This document shows, piece after piece, positions 44,745 through 54,495 of a stretch of DNA of 64,000 nucleotides (the stretch's first letter is position 1; each line of letters opens with the position of its first letter). The DNA is from Anaerolineaceae bacterium (GTDB lineage: Bacteria; Chloroflexota; Anaerolineae; Anaerolineales; Anaerolineaceae). A program made the position numbers and the translations under genes. Under the pieces are notes generated by a model. That model searched no databases. It had not been told where the DNA came from and saw nothing but the letters and a program-made list of their open reading frames with translations. The stretch spans positions 186,001 to 250,000 of the forward strand of contig JAENYZ010000003.1 in assembly GCA_016841525.1 (NCBI GenBank). The letters are read 5' to 3'.

Positions 44745-45593
44745 TTAGATCGGACGGGTTATTGCTGCAGCACCATAGCCAACCACTGATGAGCGGTCAC
44801 CGGTTGTAGTCGCTGAAGTGTCATAGCTTAGCAGCGTTACTTTATCTGCTCCAAGCGCCCGGGAAGCCCATAAGACCGTCGCAATCGGCGCCAGGCCGCA
44901 AGCCTGACCGAGTCCTTTTTCTTTGAGGTCAAATAAAACATCGGGGGAGAAATCCGTCACTGCTTGAAGTACCAGCTGGTCAAGTTTATTAGCAGTGGAT
45001 TCGGGATGGAAATGCGAAAGATCACTGCTGGCGACCATCAAGCAGGAGCTGTCTTTTATTGTTTCTGCGATCAGTTCCCCGAGGGTTTTTGAAAAAGAAC
45101 GTGATTGGTCTCGCAGCATCAGGGGAATCAGGTCGAACTCGCCGTCGATTACCCTTTGCAAGAAGGGCAGTTCGATCTCAAGTGCGTGTTCCTGGTCGTT
45201 ACGAATTTGCGCTAACCCGACGCCGGTTTTTTCTTTAAGATTTGCATGGATGCGGTCAAGAACATTCCTGGCAATTGGGATTTTACCCAGGGGTGTTTGG
45301 TAAGCGGTATGGGCGCTGGTCAATATCGGTTGTGAGTGGTATTGGTGCAAAGGAGAAATCACCAAAACAGTATCGTATGCCTGTCCCTTTATGGCTTTAA
45401 ATGCATGCCCGGCGACTTGCCCTGAATAGCGGTAGCCGGCGTGCGGTGCAACCACAGCCACAACTTCACCGGGCAGGGCAGGGTTCGATGCGTTTTCAAT
45501 GTACCTGTCCACAGTTTTCCTCAATTGACCCGGGTCACCGCTGTACCAGGTACCTGCAATTGGGGAGGGTCGAATATCTGTTTGCTTATCCAT
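44745..45593 (-). CDS. MEMO1-family protein (AmmeMemoRadiSam system protein B type)
   Basis: 282 residues. It begins RPSPIAGTWYSGDPGQLRK and has VAPHAGYRYSGQVAGHAF, VLVISPLHQYHS, DQEHALEIELPFLQ and MVASSDLSHFHP, which are the MEMO metal-site motifs related to LigB dioxygenases. In many genomes it accompanies AMMECR1 and a radical SAM protein; neither is adjacent here. Confidence 0.92.
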   Translation of the reverse strand: MDKQTDIRPSPIAGTWYSGDPGQLRKTVDRYIENASNPALPGEVVAVVAPHAGYRYSGQVAGHAFKAIKGQAYDTVLVISPLHQYHSQPILTSAHTAYQTPLGKIPIARNVLDRIHANLKEKTGVGLAQIRNDQEHALEIELPFLQRVIDGEFDLIPLMLRDQSRSFSKTLGELIAETIKDSSCLMVASSDLSHFHPESTANKLDQLVLQAVTDFSPDVLFDLKEKGLGQACGLAPIATVLWASRALGADKVTLLSYDTSATTTGDRSSVVGYGAAAITRPI

Positions 45594-45787
45594 GGTGTTA
45601 AAATTTTAGCATATCCCTGATTTGATTACCATATTGACCTTGGGAGTTGATATTGCTGGGAAGGTAGGGTTTGTGTTGATAAATATTCAGACATCATTTA
45701 TTATTGGATTGCGAATGTTCTCATATCTAATATTTCAACAATTACTTAATAAGAAATAATCAGGTTTTCTGTTTGATGGAGGGAATG

Positions 45788-48226
45788 ATGCAATTTGGAT
45801 ATTTTGATGATTCTAATCGTGAGTATGTGATCAGCCAGCCTGATACGCCGCTGCCGTGGATCAATTACCTGGGTGCTGAGGATTATTTTGGCTTGATCTC
45901 AAATACCGGGGGCGGTTACTCCTTCTACCAGGATGCTCGATTACGCCGTCTTACGAGGTATCGCTATAACAATGTCCCAACGGATTTGGGAGGACGCTAT
46001 CTTTATTTGCGCGATAATGCAAATGGCCAGTTCTGGTCACCAACCTGGATGCCCACGCAAAACCAATTAGAGGATTACTCCTGCCGGCACGGTATGGGTT
46101 ATACCAAAATTGGGTCGACTTTCAATGGCATCCGTGCTGACCTGCGTTATTTTGTTCCTCCTGGTGAAACCCTCGAAATTTGGGATGTGACGATTAAAAA
46201 CCTGACAGATGAGGTCAGGCAGCTTTCGGCGTTTTCAAGTATTGAATTCTGCCTTTGGGATGCCAATGACGATGCCACGAACTTCCAGCGCAATTTGAAC
46301 ATCGGAGAACTTGAGGTGCAGGGTTCGGTCATCTATCATAAAACCGAATACCGGGAGAGGCGGAATCATTTCGCATATTTTGCCTGTTCAGAGCCCCTGG
46401 CTGGTTTTGAAACGCAGCGGGAAACTTTTTTGGGACCCTATCGGGGATACCAGAATCCACAAGCGGTTGAGAGGGATCAAACCATTAACTCGCTGACGGT
46501 AGGCTGGGCGCCAGTTGGTGTTCATCACTTGCGTTTTTCCCTGGCACCAGGCGAAACCAGGCGGGTAATATTTCTTTTAGGGTATTTCGAAAACCCGATC
46601 GACCAAAAATTCTCACCTCCCGGATCGCAAAAGATCAACAAAGCTGGGGTTGAACCCATCATTGAGAAATATCTGGATCCGCAAGCAGTTGACCAGGCTT
46701 TTGAGGATTTGAAGCAATACTGGCAGGCAAATTTAAATGTGCTGCAGGTAGCGACGCCTGATCAACATGTCAATCGGATGGTCAATATTTGGAATGCCTA
46801 TCAATGTATGGTGACCTTCAACCTGTCTCGATCTGCATCGTATTTTGAATCCGGCATTGGGCGCGGCATGGGATTCCGAGATTCAAACCAGGACTTGCTT
46901 GGATTTGTGCAGATGGTGCCTGAAAGAGCACGGCAGCGGATTTTAGATCTGGCGGCGACCCAACTTGAAAGCGGCGGTGCTTATCATCAATATCAACCCC
47001 TCACAAAGCGCGGTAATGATGCGGTCGGGGGGAACTTCAATGACGATCCAGCCTGGCTGGTTTTGGGCACAGCCGCTTACCTGAAAGAAACTGCGGATTG
47101 GCGTATTTTAGAGGAAGCGGTGCAATTTGATAACAAACCCGGGTCGGAAGCCAGTTTATTTGAGCATCTTGAGCGAAGTATTCAATACACCCTGGATAAT
47201 ATCGGTCCGCATGGTTTGCCCTTGATCGGTCGAGCGGATTGGAATGATTGTTTGAACCTGAATACATTCTCTGAAAAGCCGGGCGAATCCTTCCAGACCA
47301 CAACCTCTCGTGATGGAAAGGTGGCAGAATCGGTTGTGGTTGCAGCCCTATTCATTATGGCTGCCAATGAAATGCGGGCGATAAGTGAACATTTGGGAAT
47401 GGGGGATAAATCCGCATATTATCAAGACATCGCAAATGACATGGCGGCTGTGACTCGAGAATACGGTTGGGATGGGGATTGGTTCCTGCGAGCCTACGAC
47501 CATTTTGGTGACGTGATTGGCTCAAAGCAATGTGAAGATGGCAAAATCTTTATTGAGCCCCAGGGTCTGTGTGCCATGGCAGGGATCGGGCTGAAGGAAG
47601 GCATGGTGGAAAAAGCGCTTGAAGCCGTCGAAACCCATCTGGCAACCGCGCACGGTATCGTGCTTTTAGATCCGCCCTATCACGAGTATCATCTGCATTT
47701 GGGTGAGATTTCTTCCTATCCTCCAGGCTATAAGGAAAATGGCAGTGTGTTTTGTCACACCAACCCATGGATCATGATTGCGGAAGCAATTGTGGGGAAT
47801 GGGGATCGTGCAATGGATTATTATTTGCGGATCAATCCTTCCAATCGTAAGGCGATCAGCGATGTTCATCGCTCCGAGCCCTATGTTTATGCCCAAACCA
47901 TTGCGGGTAAAGCGGCTGACCGTTTTGGTGAAGCGAAAAACTCATGGCTGACGGGGACAGCAGCCTGGAATTTTGTTGCCATCACACAATGGATTTTAGG
48001 AATTCGACCGGATTATGATGGTTTGAGGATCGAACCGGTTGTGCCCAAAGATTGGAATGGGTTCAAAGTCAGGCGGCAATTCCAAGGCACCCTTTACGAC
48101 ATCGAAGTTGTTCGTGAGGGAACCGGGAATAATATTAGCTTGTTTGTCAACGGGAAAAAGATTGAAGGAACCCTTGTAGAGGCATTGGAAGCGCCCCAGG
48201 TTTCGGTTAAGGTTGTTATTGCTTAA
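45788..48226 (+). CDS. GH94 glycoside phosphorylase, cellobiose phosphorylase-like
   Basis: 812 residues, the size of cellobiose phosphorylase (about 811). The enzyme splits a beta-glucoside with phosphate to give glucose 1-phosphate. The start at 45788 aligns MQFGYFDDSNREYVI with its paralogue's N-terminus, and GGAGGG precedes it. The catalytic Asp is in LIGRADWNDCLNL. The Arg, Cys and Leu around it, and GIGRGMGFRDSNQD, are as in true cellobiose phosphorylases. No signal peptide, so it acts on imported disaccharide. Confidence 0.92.
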   Translation: MQFGYFDDSNREYVISQPDTPLPWINYLGAEDYFGLISNTGGGYSFYQDARLRRLTRYRYNNVPTDLGGRYLYLRDNANGQFWSPTWMPTQNQLEDYSCRHGMGYTKIGSTFNGIRADLRYFVPPGETLEIWDVTIKNLTDEVRQLSAFSSIEFCLWDANDDATNFQRNLNIGELEVQGSVIYHKTEYRERRNHFAYFACSEPLAGFETQRETFLGPYRGYQNPQAVERDQTINSLTVGWAPVGVHHLRFSLAPGETRRVIFLLGYFENPIDQKFSPPGSQKINKAGVEPIIEKYLDPQAVDQAFEDLKQYWQANLNVLQVATPDQHVNRMVNIWNAYQCMVTFNLSRSASYFESGIGRGMGFRDSNQDLLGFVQMVPERARQRILDLAATQLESGGAYHQYQPLTKRGNDAVGGNFNDDPAWLVLGTAAYLKETADWRILEEAVQFDNKPGSEASLFEHLERSIQYTLDNIGPHGLPLIGRADWNDCLNLNTFSEKPGESFQTTTSRDGKVAESVVVAALFIMAANEMRAISEHLGMGDKSAYYQDIANDMAAVTREYGWDGDWFLRAYDHFGDVIGSKQCEDGKIFIEPQGLCAMAGIGLKEGMVEKALEAVETHLATAHGIVLLDPPYHEYHLHLGEISSYPPGYKENGSVFCHTNPWIMIAEAIVGNGDRAMDYYLRINPSNRKAISDVHRSEPYVYAQTIAGKAADRFGEAKNSWLTGTAAWNFVAITQWILGIRPDYDGLRIEPVVPKDWNGFKVRRQFQGTLYDIEVVREGTGNNISLFVNGKKIEGTLVEALEAPQVSVKVVIA

Positions 48227-48315
48227 CGAATAAAAACCTCTGCCTTGATGGCTTTGACAACTATAAAAATAAAACCGGGTGTTTGTCTGTATGCATAGCC
48301 CCGTTCTTATGTAAA

Positions 48316-49002
48316 CTATAGACTGCCTTTTTTGCCTTCCATTTCAAATCCCGGAATGCGTGCTTTACGTTCCAACCATTTTAACAGGGCATTTAATGCG
48401 AAAACCATCACAAGGTAGACAACAGCGACTGCCAGGTAACTGCCGATTGGATTGTAGGTGGTGGTGGCGGCACGTTTCGCCTTTGCCATCAGGTCCTGCA
48501 CGGCGATCAGGAATACAACAGCAGTGGATTTAAGCAGTAAGATGGGTTCGTTAGACCAGGATGGGATTGCCAGCCGCAGTGCCTGGGGGAGTATGATGTG
48601 CAGGATGGTTTGCCAGCGAGAAAGACCAATTGCCCTGCCGGCAGTCATCTGCGTGTTCCCAATGGCGAGGATAGCCCCGCGCAGGTATTCAGCCTGGTAA
48701 GCGGCACTGTTTAAGCCCAATGCCAGGTAGGCAGATAGGGTTTGTGAAAGTGTAATCCCCAAGGAGGGAAGACCGTAGTAAATAAGAAAAAGTTGAACAA
48801 GCAGGGGTGTGCCGCGGAACAACTCGATGTAAGCCGTAGAGAACCAGCACAGGGGTTTGTTGCCGTACACCTTGCCGAGTGCCAATCCCAATCCTAATAA
48901 AAAGCCCATGACTAAACCGATGGCTGTTAGCTCTAAGGTAACCCCTGCACCAACCAGGAAATCATCAAAAAACCGAATTAAAAGATTGAGCCAATCGCTC
49001 AT
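48316..49002 (-). CDS. Polar amino-acid ABC transporter permease 2 (HisM/GlnP family)
   Basis: 228 residues, five or six helices. The permease EAA motif is in AGRAIGLSRWQTILHIILPQ, preceded by YLRGAILAIGNTQ. Last gene of the four-gene transporter operon; its start abuts the ATPase stop. Confidence 0.92.
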   Translation of the reverse strand: MSDWLNLLIRFFDDFLVGAGVTLELTAIGLVMGFLLGLGLALGKVYGNKPLCWFSTAYIELFRGTPLLVQLFLIYYGLPSLGITLSQTLSAYLALGLNSAAYQAEYLRGAILAIGNTQMTAGRAIGLSRWQTILHIILPQALRLAIPSWSNEPILLLKSTAVVFLIAVQDLMAKAKRAATTTYNPIGSYLAVAVVYLVMVFALNALLKWLERKARIPGFEMEGKKGSL

Positions 49003-49767
49003 TTATTCTTCCTGTTCCTTTTTCCCATAAAGCTCGGTGATTTTCCAGAGGAATTCCCTTGTTCGCTGGAACTTTGGGCGGTTAAAGAGGTCTTCAGGTG
49101 AGCCTTCTTCAACAATGCTGCCCTTTTCCATGAACACAATTCGGTCTGCCACTTCACGAGCAAAGCCCATCTCGTGGGTAACTACAAGCATGGTCATGCC
49201 TGCTAGGGAAAGCTTGCGCATCACCTCAAGCACCTCGCCGATCAATTCCGGGTCCAATGCAGAGGTCGGTTCGTCAAAAAGCATGATCCGGGGGTCCATC
49301 GCCAGGGCTCTTGCGATGGCAACGCGCTGCTGCTGCCCACCGGAAAGTTGTCCAGGGAAGTGGTGCGCCCTGTCAACCAGCCCGACCCTTTCCAATTCTT
49401 GAAAGGCTTTTGCTTCAGCAGCCGTTTTATCCAATTTCTTTACTTTAATCAGCCCAAGCTTAACATTTTCCAGGGCGGTCAGGTGGTTGAAGAGAAGGAA
49501 ATTTTGAAAAACCATCCCAATATGCTGCCTGACATTATCTTCATTGACTTCCTTTGAGGTTATTTCCTCATCGTCCAGCCAAATTTGCCCACCATTTGGT
49601 TTTGTGAGCAGGTTGATGCATCGCAGTAATGTGCTTTTGCCGGTTCCGCTGGGTCCAATTATAACGACGGTGTCACCTTCATTGATCGAAAGGTCGATAT
49701 TTTGAAAAACGATGTTATCCCCGTAAATTTTTGTGAGATTTTTTATCGTCAGGATCTTGTTTGTCAT
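49003..49767 (-). CDS. Polar amino-acid ABC transporter ATP-binding protein (GlnQ type)
   Basis: 254 residues from the ATG at 49767, preceded by GGAG; an upstream GTG overlaps the previous stop region. Walker A is [11 protein letters not shown], the signature [15 protein letters not shown], Walker [16 protein letters not shown] and the switch His is in VTHEMGFA. It couples ATP hydrolysis to amino-acid import with the two permeases. Confidence 0.95.
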   Translation of the reverse strand: MTNKILTIKNLTKIYGDNIVFQNIDLSINEGDTVVIIGPSGTGKSTLLRCINLLTKPNGGQIWLDDEEITSKEVNEDNVRQHIGMVFQNFLLFNHLTALENVKLGLIKVKKLDKTAAEAKAFQELERVGLVDRAHHFPGQLSGGQQQRVAIARALAMDPRIMLFDEPTSALDPELIGEVLEVMRKLSLAGMTMLVVTHEMGFAREVADRIVFMEKGSIVEEGSPEDLFNRPKFQRTREFLWKITELYGKKEQEE

Positions 49768-49782
49768 TAATAACTCCACGAT

Positions 49783-50427
49783 TTATGGGTTCGCCGGGAT
49801 GCGCAGACGGTTTTCAAGGCGCCTGAGCAGGGTATTGGTAAATAAAACCAGCCCAAAATAGATAAGTGCAGCCGTGGTATAAGCCAGGAAGGGCTGCTGC
49901 GTACTGGCGCTGATTAGCTGGGCTCGGCGCAGGATTTCTGGTACACCCAAAGCATAAACCAGTGATGAATCTTTGATCACAATTGCAGCTTCATTTGACC
50001 ATGGCGGGATTGCCAGCCGTAAAGTTTGGGGAAGAACAATATAGCGGATTGCCTGCAGTCGGCTCATGCCTATGGCAAGGGCGGCGATCATTTGTCCGCC
50101 GCTGACGGATAGAATTGCCCCCCGGATGATCTCCATCTGGTATGCACTGCTGATAACGCCAAGGGAGATCGATCCTGCCCAAAAAGGTGACAGGTTGATC
50201 GTCCCCGACATGATGAAGTATAGAATGAACAAGAGGACAATGGGAGGGATGCCGCGCATGATCGTGCTGTAAACACTCAAGGTCCTGGCAGCGATTTTCC
50301 CACCGTAAACGTAGATAATTGCTAAAATAAGTCCGAGAATGAGACCGGATGGGAGCGCAACGAATGTGACCCCCAAAGTATAGGCTGTGCCCGATGCGAT
50401 GTATTGGATAAACCTGATAATATCCAA
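49783..50427 (-). CDS. Polar amino-acid ABC transporter permease 1
   Basis: 214 residues with the HisMQ-type motif AALAIGMSRLQAIRYIVLPQ and EIIRGAILSVSGGQ. It differs clearly from permease 2, so the transporter is probably a heterodimer. It follows the binding protein across a 108-bp gap that contains a strong hairpin. Confidence 0.92.
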   Translation of the reverse strand: MDIIRFIQYIASGTAYTLGVTFVALPSGLILGLILAIIYVYGGKIAARTLSVYSTIMRGIPPIVLLFILYFIMSGTINLSPFWAGSISLGVISSAYQMEIIRGAILSVSGGQMIAALAIGMSRLQAIRYIVLPQTLRLAIPPWSNEAAIVIKDSSLVYALGVPEILRRAQLISASTQQPFLAYTTAALIYFGLVLFTNTLLRRLENRLRIPANP

Positions 50428-50483
50428 GCCGGATCCTTTTCAATTCGTGAGAAGGCAATAATTAATCGATTAAGTGGATTCGG

Positions 50484-50518
50484 TGATGAGCGATCCGAAT
50501 TTTTCCGGATCGCTCATC
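50484..50518 (-). other. Strong hairpin between binding-protein and permease genes
   Basis: GATGAGCGATCCG and CGGATCGCTCATC pair over 13 bp around an 8-9-base loop. No T run follows on the coding strand, so it probably stabilises the binding-protein mRNA and lowers expression of the distal genes, as in other ABC importer operons. Confidence 0.6.
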
Positions 50519-50535
50519 TTTATTAAGCGCTTGTT

Positions 50536-51330
50536 TTAATCGCTGAAATACTTTACAGCGAGATCATCAATGAAGCCTTCGCTTTGAAGCTCGGCGATGA
50601 TGCTGTTGACTCTCTCCTGGAGCTCAGAATCGCCTTCTGGCAAAACAATGTTAATTGGTCCGGTATAGAGCATGTCCTCAAAGACAATTTTGAAACCACC
50701 AAATTGTCCCATCAGTGCCTGGGCGGGGACGGAGTCTGCCACGATGACTTCGATACGACCTGCCTGAAGGTCCATCGCAGCCTGGTCCACACGTTCATAG
50801 CGAGAAAGATTGGATTCTTCCATTAAACCAGCATCAATCAACTCGGTTGTAACCCATTCGTCCTGCACAGTACCGGATTGCACACCAATTTTGAAGTTTG
50901 CGACATCCTCAGCATTGGTGATTGTCCCGGCGAAATCCTCGGCAACGAGGAATGCATCTTCGGATGTATAGTAGGCATCTGAAAAGTCGACTTTTTCATC
51001 TCGTTCTTCACTGTAGTTAAAACAGGAAATCGACATGTCAATTTTGCCTTCCTGGACTGCAGCAATCAAACTGTCAAAAGGCATGTCCGTCCATTCCAGT
51101 TCGACATCCATACGTTTGGCAATCTCTGTCATCAGCTCAATATCAAAGCCGGCGAAATTGCCCGATTCATCCACGTATTCATAGGGTGGGTAATCTGCAG
51201 ACGTGCCGACAACGACAGTGCCAGCCTCTTGAATTTTATCAAGGACTGAGTCTGCTTCCGGGCTGGCACATGCAACCAACGCGCTTGCCACCAAGAACAT
51301 CAACATCAATGCAACACTTACCTTCTTCAT
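50536..51330 (-). CDS. Amino-acid-binding lipoprotein (SBP family 3)
   Basis: 264 residues with lipobox (ALVACAS). The family-3 signature is GTVVVGTSADYPPYEYVDE followed by GFDIELMTEIAKRM, and DFSDAYYTSEDAFLV. The aromatic and Arg/Asp pattern (ADYPPYE, SCFNYSEERDEKVDF) fits a polar amino acid; the exact one is uncertain. First gene of the transporter operon. Confidence 0.93.
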   Translation of the reverse strand: MKKVSVALMLMFLVASALVACASPEADSVLDKIQEAGTVVVGTSADYPPYEYVDESGNFAGFDIELMTEIAKRMDVELEWTDMPFDSLIAAVQEGKIDMSISCFNYSEERDEKVDFSDAYYTSEDAFLVAEDFAGTITNAEDVANFKIGVQSGTVQDEWVTTELIDAGLMEESNLSRYERVDQAAMDLQAGRIEVIVADSVPAQALMGQFGGFKIVFEDMLYTGPINIVLPEGDSELQERVNSIIAELQSEGFIDDLAVKYFSD

Positions 51331-51671
51331 AAAAAAATCTCCTTCTCAATATGTTAGATAGAATTTTTCATCTAGGTTTATTATATATTAAAACATTGAA
51401 ATTAATGATTGTCTTCAGAAAGATTGTTTTTGTGGGAAGCTCACAAGGGATTGTTAATGTCGATGATGAAGCGAGCCTTTATCTGAACAAATTTCTTCAG
51501 GTAGGTTTTATAATTAGGTACAGCAAGGGACCAAAAAGATATCGAGTTCTTGTTTTCTTACGAGTTCATGCTGGTAAGCATTAAAGACAAAATAAAAAAC
51601 CAACTCTTAAATGCAGTTATCCTGCTGTATTGGAGTGCCATTTTAGAAAAATATAAGAGAGAGAGGATATT
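51331..51671. other. Divergent intergenic region upstream of the second GH94 gene
   Basis: Carries the promoters of the amino-acid transporter operon (minus) and the GH94 gene (plus). A 77-codon plus frame at 51351-51584 is present, but I find no family or ribosome site for it and do not call it. Confidence 0.4.
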
Positions 51672-54095
51672 ATGACATCCTACGGTTATTTTGACGATGC
51701 GCACCGAGAATATGTGATCACAAATCCAAAGACGCCCGTCAAATGGATCAATTATATTGGCACATTGGCTTTTGGCGGTTTTGTCGATCAGACCGGCGGC
51801 ATGTTGATTTGTAAGCAGGACCCGGCGTTGAATCGTATAACGAAGTATCTCACGCAGGGCCTCCCGTCTGAATTCAGGGGGACGACGCTTTATGTGCGAA
51901 CATCCGGGGATCAGGGTGGGTATGATGTTTTCTCGCCTTTTCCAGTGCCCACAGGGGAATCCCCTGACAGGTATGAATGTCGTGTAGGCTTGGGGTATTC
52001 AGATTTTATTTCGGAAGCGAAAAATTTACGAATGCATGTGCGTGTATTTGTCCCCATTAATGAAAGTTTGGTGATCCAGGAAATTACAATTACCAACCTC
52101 AGCAAAGTGGAACAATCGGTGGATTTGATCCCTGTTGTTGAATATACACACCCTGATGCCCTCAAGCAGTTGACCAACGCTGATTGGGTGCCCCAGACCA
52201 TGCAATCCTATTTGCACCAGGGCGATGACGGCATGGTGGTGCTCAGCCAGTGCCCCTTCATGAATAAAGAGCGTCAGCGCAATTATTTTACAGCCAATTT
52301 GCCAGTTTCTTCCTTTGAAACGGATCGGGCTCGCTTTTTGGGAGAAAATGGATACGGCAGCTGGGCTTCCCCGGACAGCTTACAGCACGATGAGCTCAGC
52401 AACACCCTTGCATTGAGGGGAGATAATATTGCTGCCTTGATGCTCCACCTTGGTCCGATCCCGGCTGGAGGGAGTCAGAAGGCAATTGTCCTGTTAGGTC
52501 AGGCTTCGGACATTGACAAAGCGATGCCATCTATCCAGCATTTTAGGGATCCAGACAATGTGGAACGGGCGTTTGATTCTCTAAATGCATTTTGGGAGTC
52601 AGCTTTGGGCGTTTCGCAGGTGCAAACACCGGATATAAATCTCGACCGTATGGTGAACATCCATAACCCACGCCAGTGCATCATCACCATGAATTGGTCT
52701 CGCTACCTTTCCCTGTACCAGCTTGGGTTTGGCGCACGGGGAATGGGTTTTCGTGACAGCTCGCAGGATGTGATGGGGGCGGTATCCCTGTTACCTGAGC
52801 CTGGTAAATCATTGCTGGTCAAACTGCTTCACGTCCAAAAGATGGATGGGTCCGCCATGCACCAATTCAATCCGCTCAGCATGGTTGCAAATATGGGCGA
52901 CTCTGCGGCGGAGGAAGACCGACCGAAGTTTTACAGCGATGACCATTTATGGGGTGTGCTGGCTGCTGCGGAATACCTTAAAGAAACCGGTGATTTCGCC
53001 TTCCTGGAACAGGACATCCCATTTTATGAAAAAGATCGTAATGAGAAACCCCTTGAGAGTGGGACGGTCTGGGAGCATTTAACCAGGGCAATCCAATTCA
53101 CACATGATCACACAGGTCAACATGGCTTGCCGCTGCTGGGTTTCGCTGATTGGAATGACACCGTGAATTTGCCTGCGGGGGCTGAATCTTTGTTCACAGC
53201 GCACCTTTATGGATGGGCGCTGCAAGAGATGATTGCTTTGGGAGAGATGCTTGGGCAAGCTGACCATGTTGAGACATTCAATGCTTATTATCAAGAGATG
53301 TCTGATGTGGTTAACGATGCAGCCTGGGATGGGGACTGGTATGTGCGTTATTATGATCATCATGGTCAGCCGTTGGGATCACGGTCTAATGAACAGGGTC
53401 AGATCTATACCAATGCGCAATCCTGGGCGGTGCTTTCAGGCTTTGCACCCCAAGAGCGTGCCCTTGCTGCATTGGATGCTGTCTATGAGCGCCTGAACAC
53501 CAGCAGGGGGATAAAACTCAGCACCCCTGGGTATAACGGCTTTGACCCTGAAAAAGGTGGCGTCACCACCTATCCTCCCGGGGCAAAGGAGAACGGCGGT
53601 ATCTTCTTGCATGCTAACCCCTGGGTAATGATCGCAGAGACGAAATTGGGGCGTGGTGATCGGGCATACCAGTATTACCACCAGATCAACCCGGCAGGAA
53701 TGAATGACCGGGTTGATGAATTTGAATGTGAGCCCTATGTTTACCCGCAAAATATTTTGGGTGATGAACATCCGCAGTTTGGATTGGCGCGTAATTCCTG
53801 GCTGACGGGTACGGCGTCGTGGACATACCAGGCAGGGCTGAAGTATATTCTGGGGATTCGCCCGGAATATGATGGCCTGAAGGTTGATCCTTGCATTCCT
53901 GCAAGCTGGGAGGGGTTTGAAGTCTCACGAAAATTTAGAGGCGCAACCTATCACATCAGGGTCGGCAACCCGGATGGGGTTTGCAAAGAAGTGAGGTCAG
54001 TTCTTGTGGATGGCCAGCCCTACGCAGGGACCTTGTTACCCGTTTTTGGTGATGGCAAGGTTCACGAAGTTGAAGTTGTCCTGGGTAAAAAATAA
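51672..54095 (+). CDS. GH94 glycoside phosphorylase, second paralogue
   Basis: 807 residues, no signal peptide. The N-terminus MTSYGYFDDAHREYVI and the order of motifs match the first GH94 gene. The active-site segment differs, LLGFADWNDTVNLPAG in place of RADWNDCLNL, and the region LGFGARGMGFRDSSQD keeps the general-acid motif. The acceptor specificity is therefore probably different (another beta-linked gluco-disaccharide or modified sugar). AGAGAGAGGA precedes the ATG. Confidence 0.9.
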   Translation: MTSYGYFDDAHREYVITNPKTPVKWINYIGTLAFGGFVDQTGGMLICKQDPALNRITKYLTQGLPSEFRGTTLYVRTSGDQGGYDVFSPFPVPTGESPDRYECRVGLGYSDFISEAKNLRMHVRVFVPINESLVIQEITITNLSKVEQSVDLIPVVEYTHPDALKQLTNADWVPQTMQSYLHQGDDGMVVLSQCPFMNKERQRNYFTANLPVSSFETDRARFLGENGYGSWASPDSLQHDELSNTLALRGDNIAALMLHLGPIPAGGSQKAIVLLGQASDIDKAMPSIQHFRDPDNVERAFDSLNAFWESALGVSQVQTPDINLDRMVNIHNPRQCIITMNWSRYLSLYQLGFGARGMGFRDSSQDVMGAVSLLPEPGKSLLVKLLHVQKMDGSAMHQFNPLSMVANMGDSAAEEDRPKFYSDDHLWGVLAAAEYLKETGDFAFLEQDIPFYEKDRNEKPLESGTVWEHLTRAIQFTHDHTGQHGLPLLGFADWNDTVNLPAGAESLFTAHLYGWALQEMIALGEMLGQADHVETFNAYYQEMSDVVNDAAWDGDWYVRYYDHHGQPLGSRSNEQGQIYTNAQSWAVLSGFAPQERALAALDAVYERLNTSRGIKLSTPGYNGFDPEKGGVTTYPPGAKENGGIFLHANPWVMIAETKLGRGDRAYQYYHQINPAGMNDRVDEFECEPYVYPQNILGDEHPQFGLARNSWLTGTASWTYQAGLKYILGIRPEYDGLKVDPCIPASWEGFEVSRKFRGATYHIRVGNPDGVCKEVRSVLVDGQPYAGTLLPVFGDGKVHEVEVVLGKK

Positions 54096-54107
54096 ACTCG
54101 ATCAATT

Positions 54108-54142
54108 TGTAGGGCGGGATGCGGTTTCATCCCGCCGAATTT
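54108..54142 (+). repeat. Palindromic dispersed repeat (GGCGGGATG type), copy 1
   Basis: GGGCGGGATG and CATCCCGCC form a hairpin. The same unit recurs at 60291-60325 with one substitution, and a shorter variant at 54441-54464. Confidence 0.75.
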
Positions 54143-54297
54143 AGGCATTTAATTACATCGAATTTGGTCAGATAGGTTTGATTTTGAACTCATGCCGATT
54201 ATGGTGCGTGCGAAAGATCCACGAACCCTACAAAAAGCTTTTTGATTGTAATTTTATTTCCATCATTGCACTCTAAAAGCAACATGTTTCTTTTATG

Positions 54298-54434
54298 TCA
54301 TTGCGAACGAAGTGAAGCAATCTCGGAGTGACATATGTAGAATGGTCAATTGTTTGCCTAACAGATGCTTAGATTTTAATACTTGAACCACATCGAAGAT
54401 CGCCACGTCGGCCTGACGATCTCCTCGCGATGAC
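54298..54434. repeat. Degenerate inverted-repeat element (MITE-like)
   Basis: Begins TCATTGCGAACGAAGTGAAG and ends CTCCTCGCGATGAC, so the ends are imperfect inverted repeats (TCATTGCGA/TCGCGATGA). Similar elements (CATTGCGAGCGAAGCGAAGC...) are scattered in many bacterial genomes. No coding content. Confidence 0.6.
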
Positions 54435-54440
54435 AAAAAA

Positions 54441-54464
54441 ACGGGATGAAAAAATCATCCCGCC
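54441..54464. repeat. Palindromic repeat variant next to the M23 gene end
   Basis: ACGGGATGA and TCATCCCG form a short hairpin ending CCCGCCAATTT, a variant of the repeat at 54108. It lies 32 bp beyond the M23 stop and could act as its transcript end. Confidence 0.55.
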
Positions 54465-54495
54465 AATTTAATTATTCTTATTGGAGAACCACTGA

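Noticed and set aside
51351-51584. 77-codon plus frame in the divergent gap
   Set aside because: No recognisable family or ribosome site, and it would overlap the transporter operon's promoter region.
54298-54434. Insertion sequence
   Set aside because: Inverted-repeat ends are imperfect and there is no transposase; listed as a MITE-like repeat.
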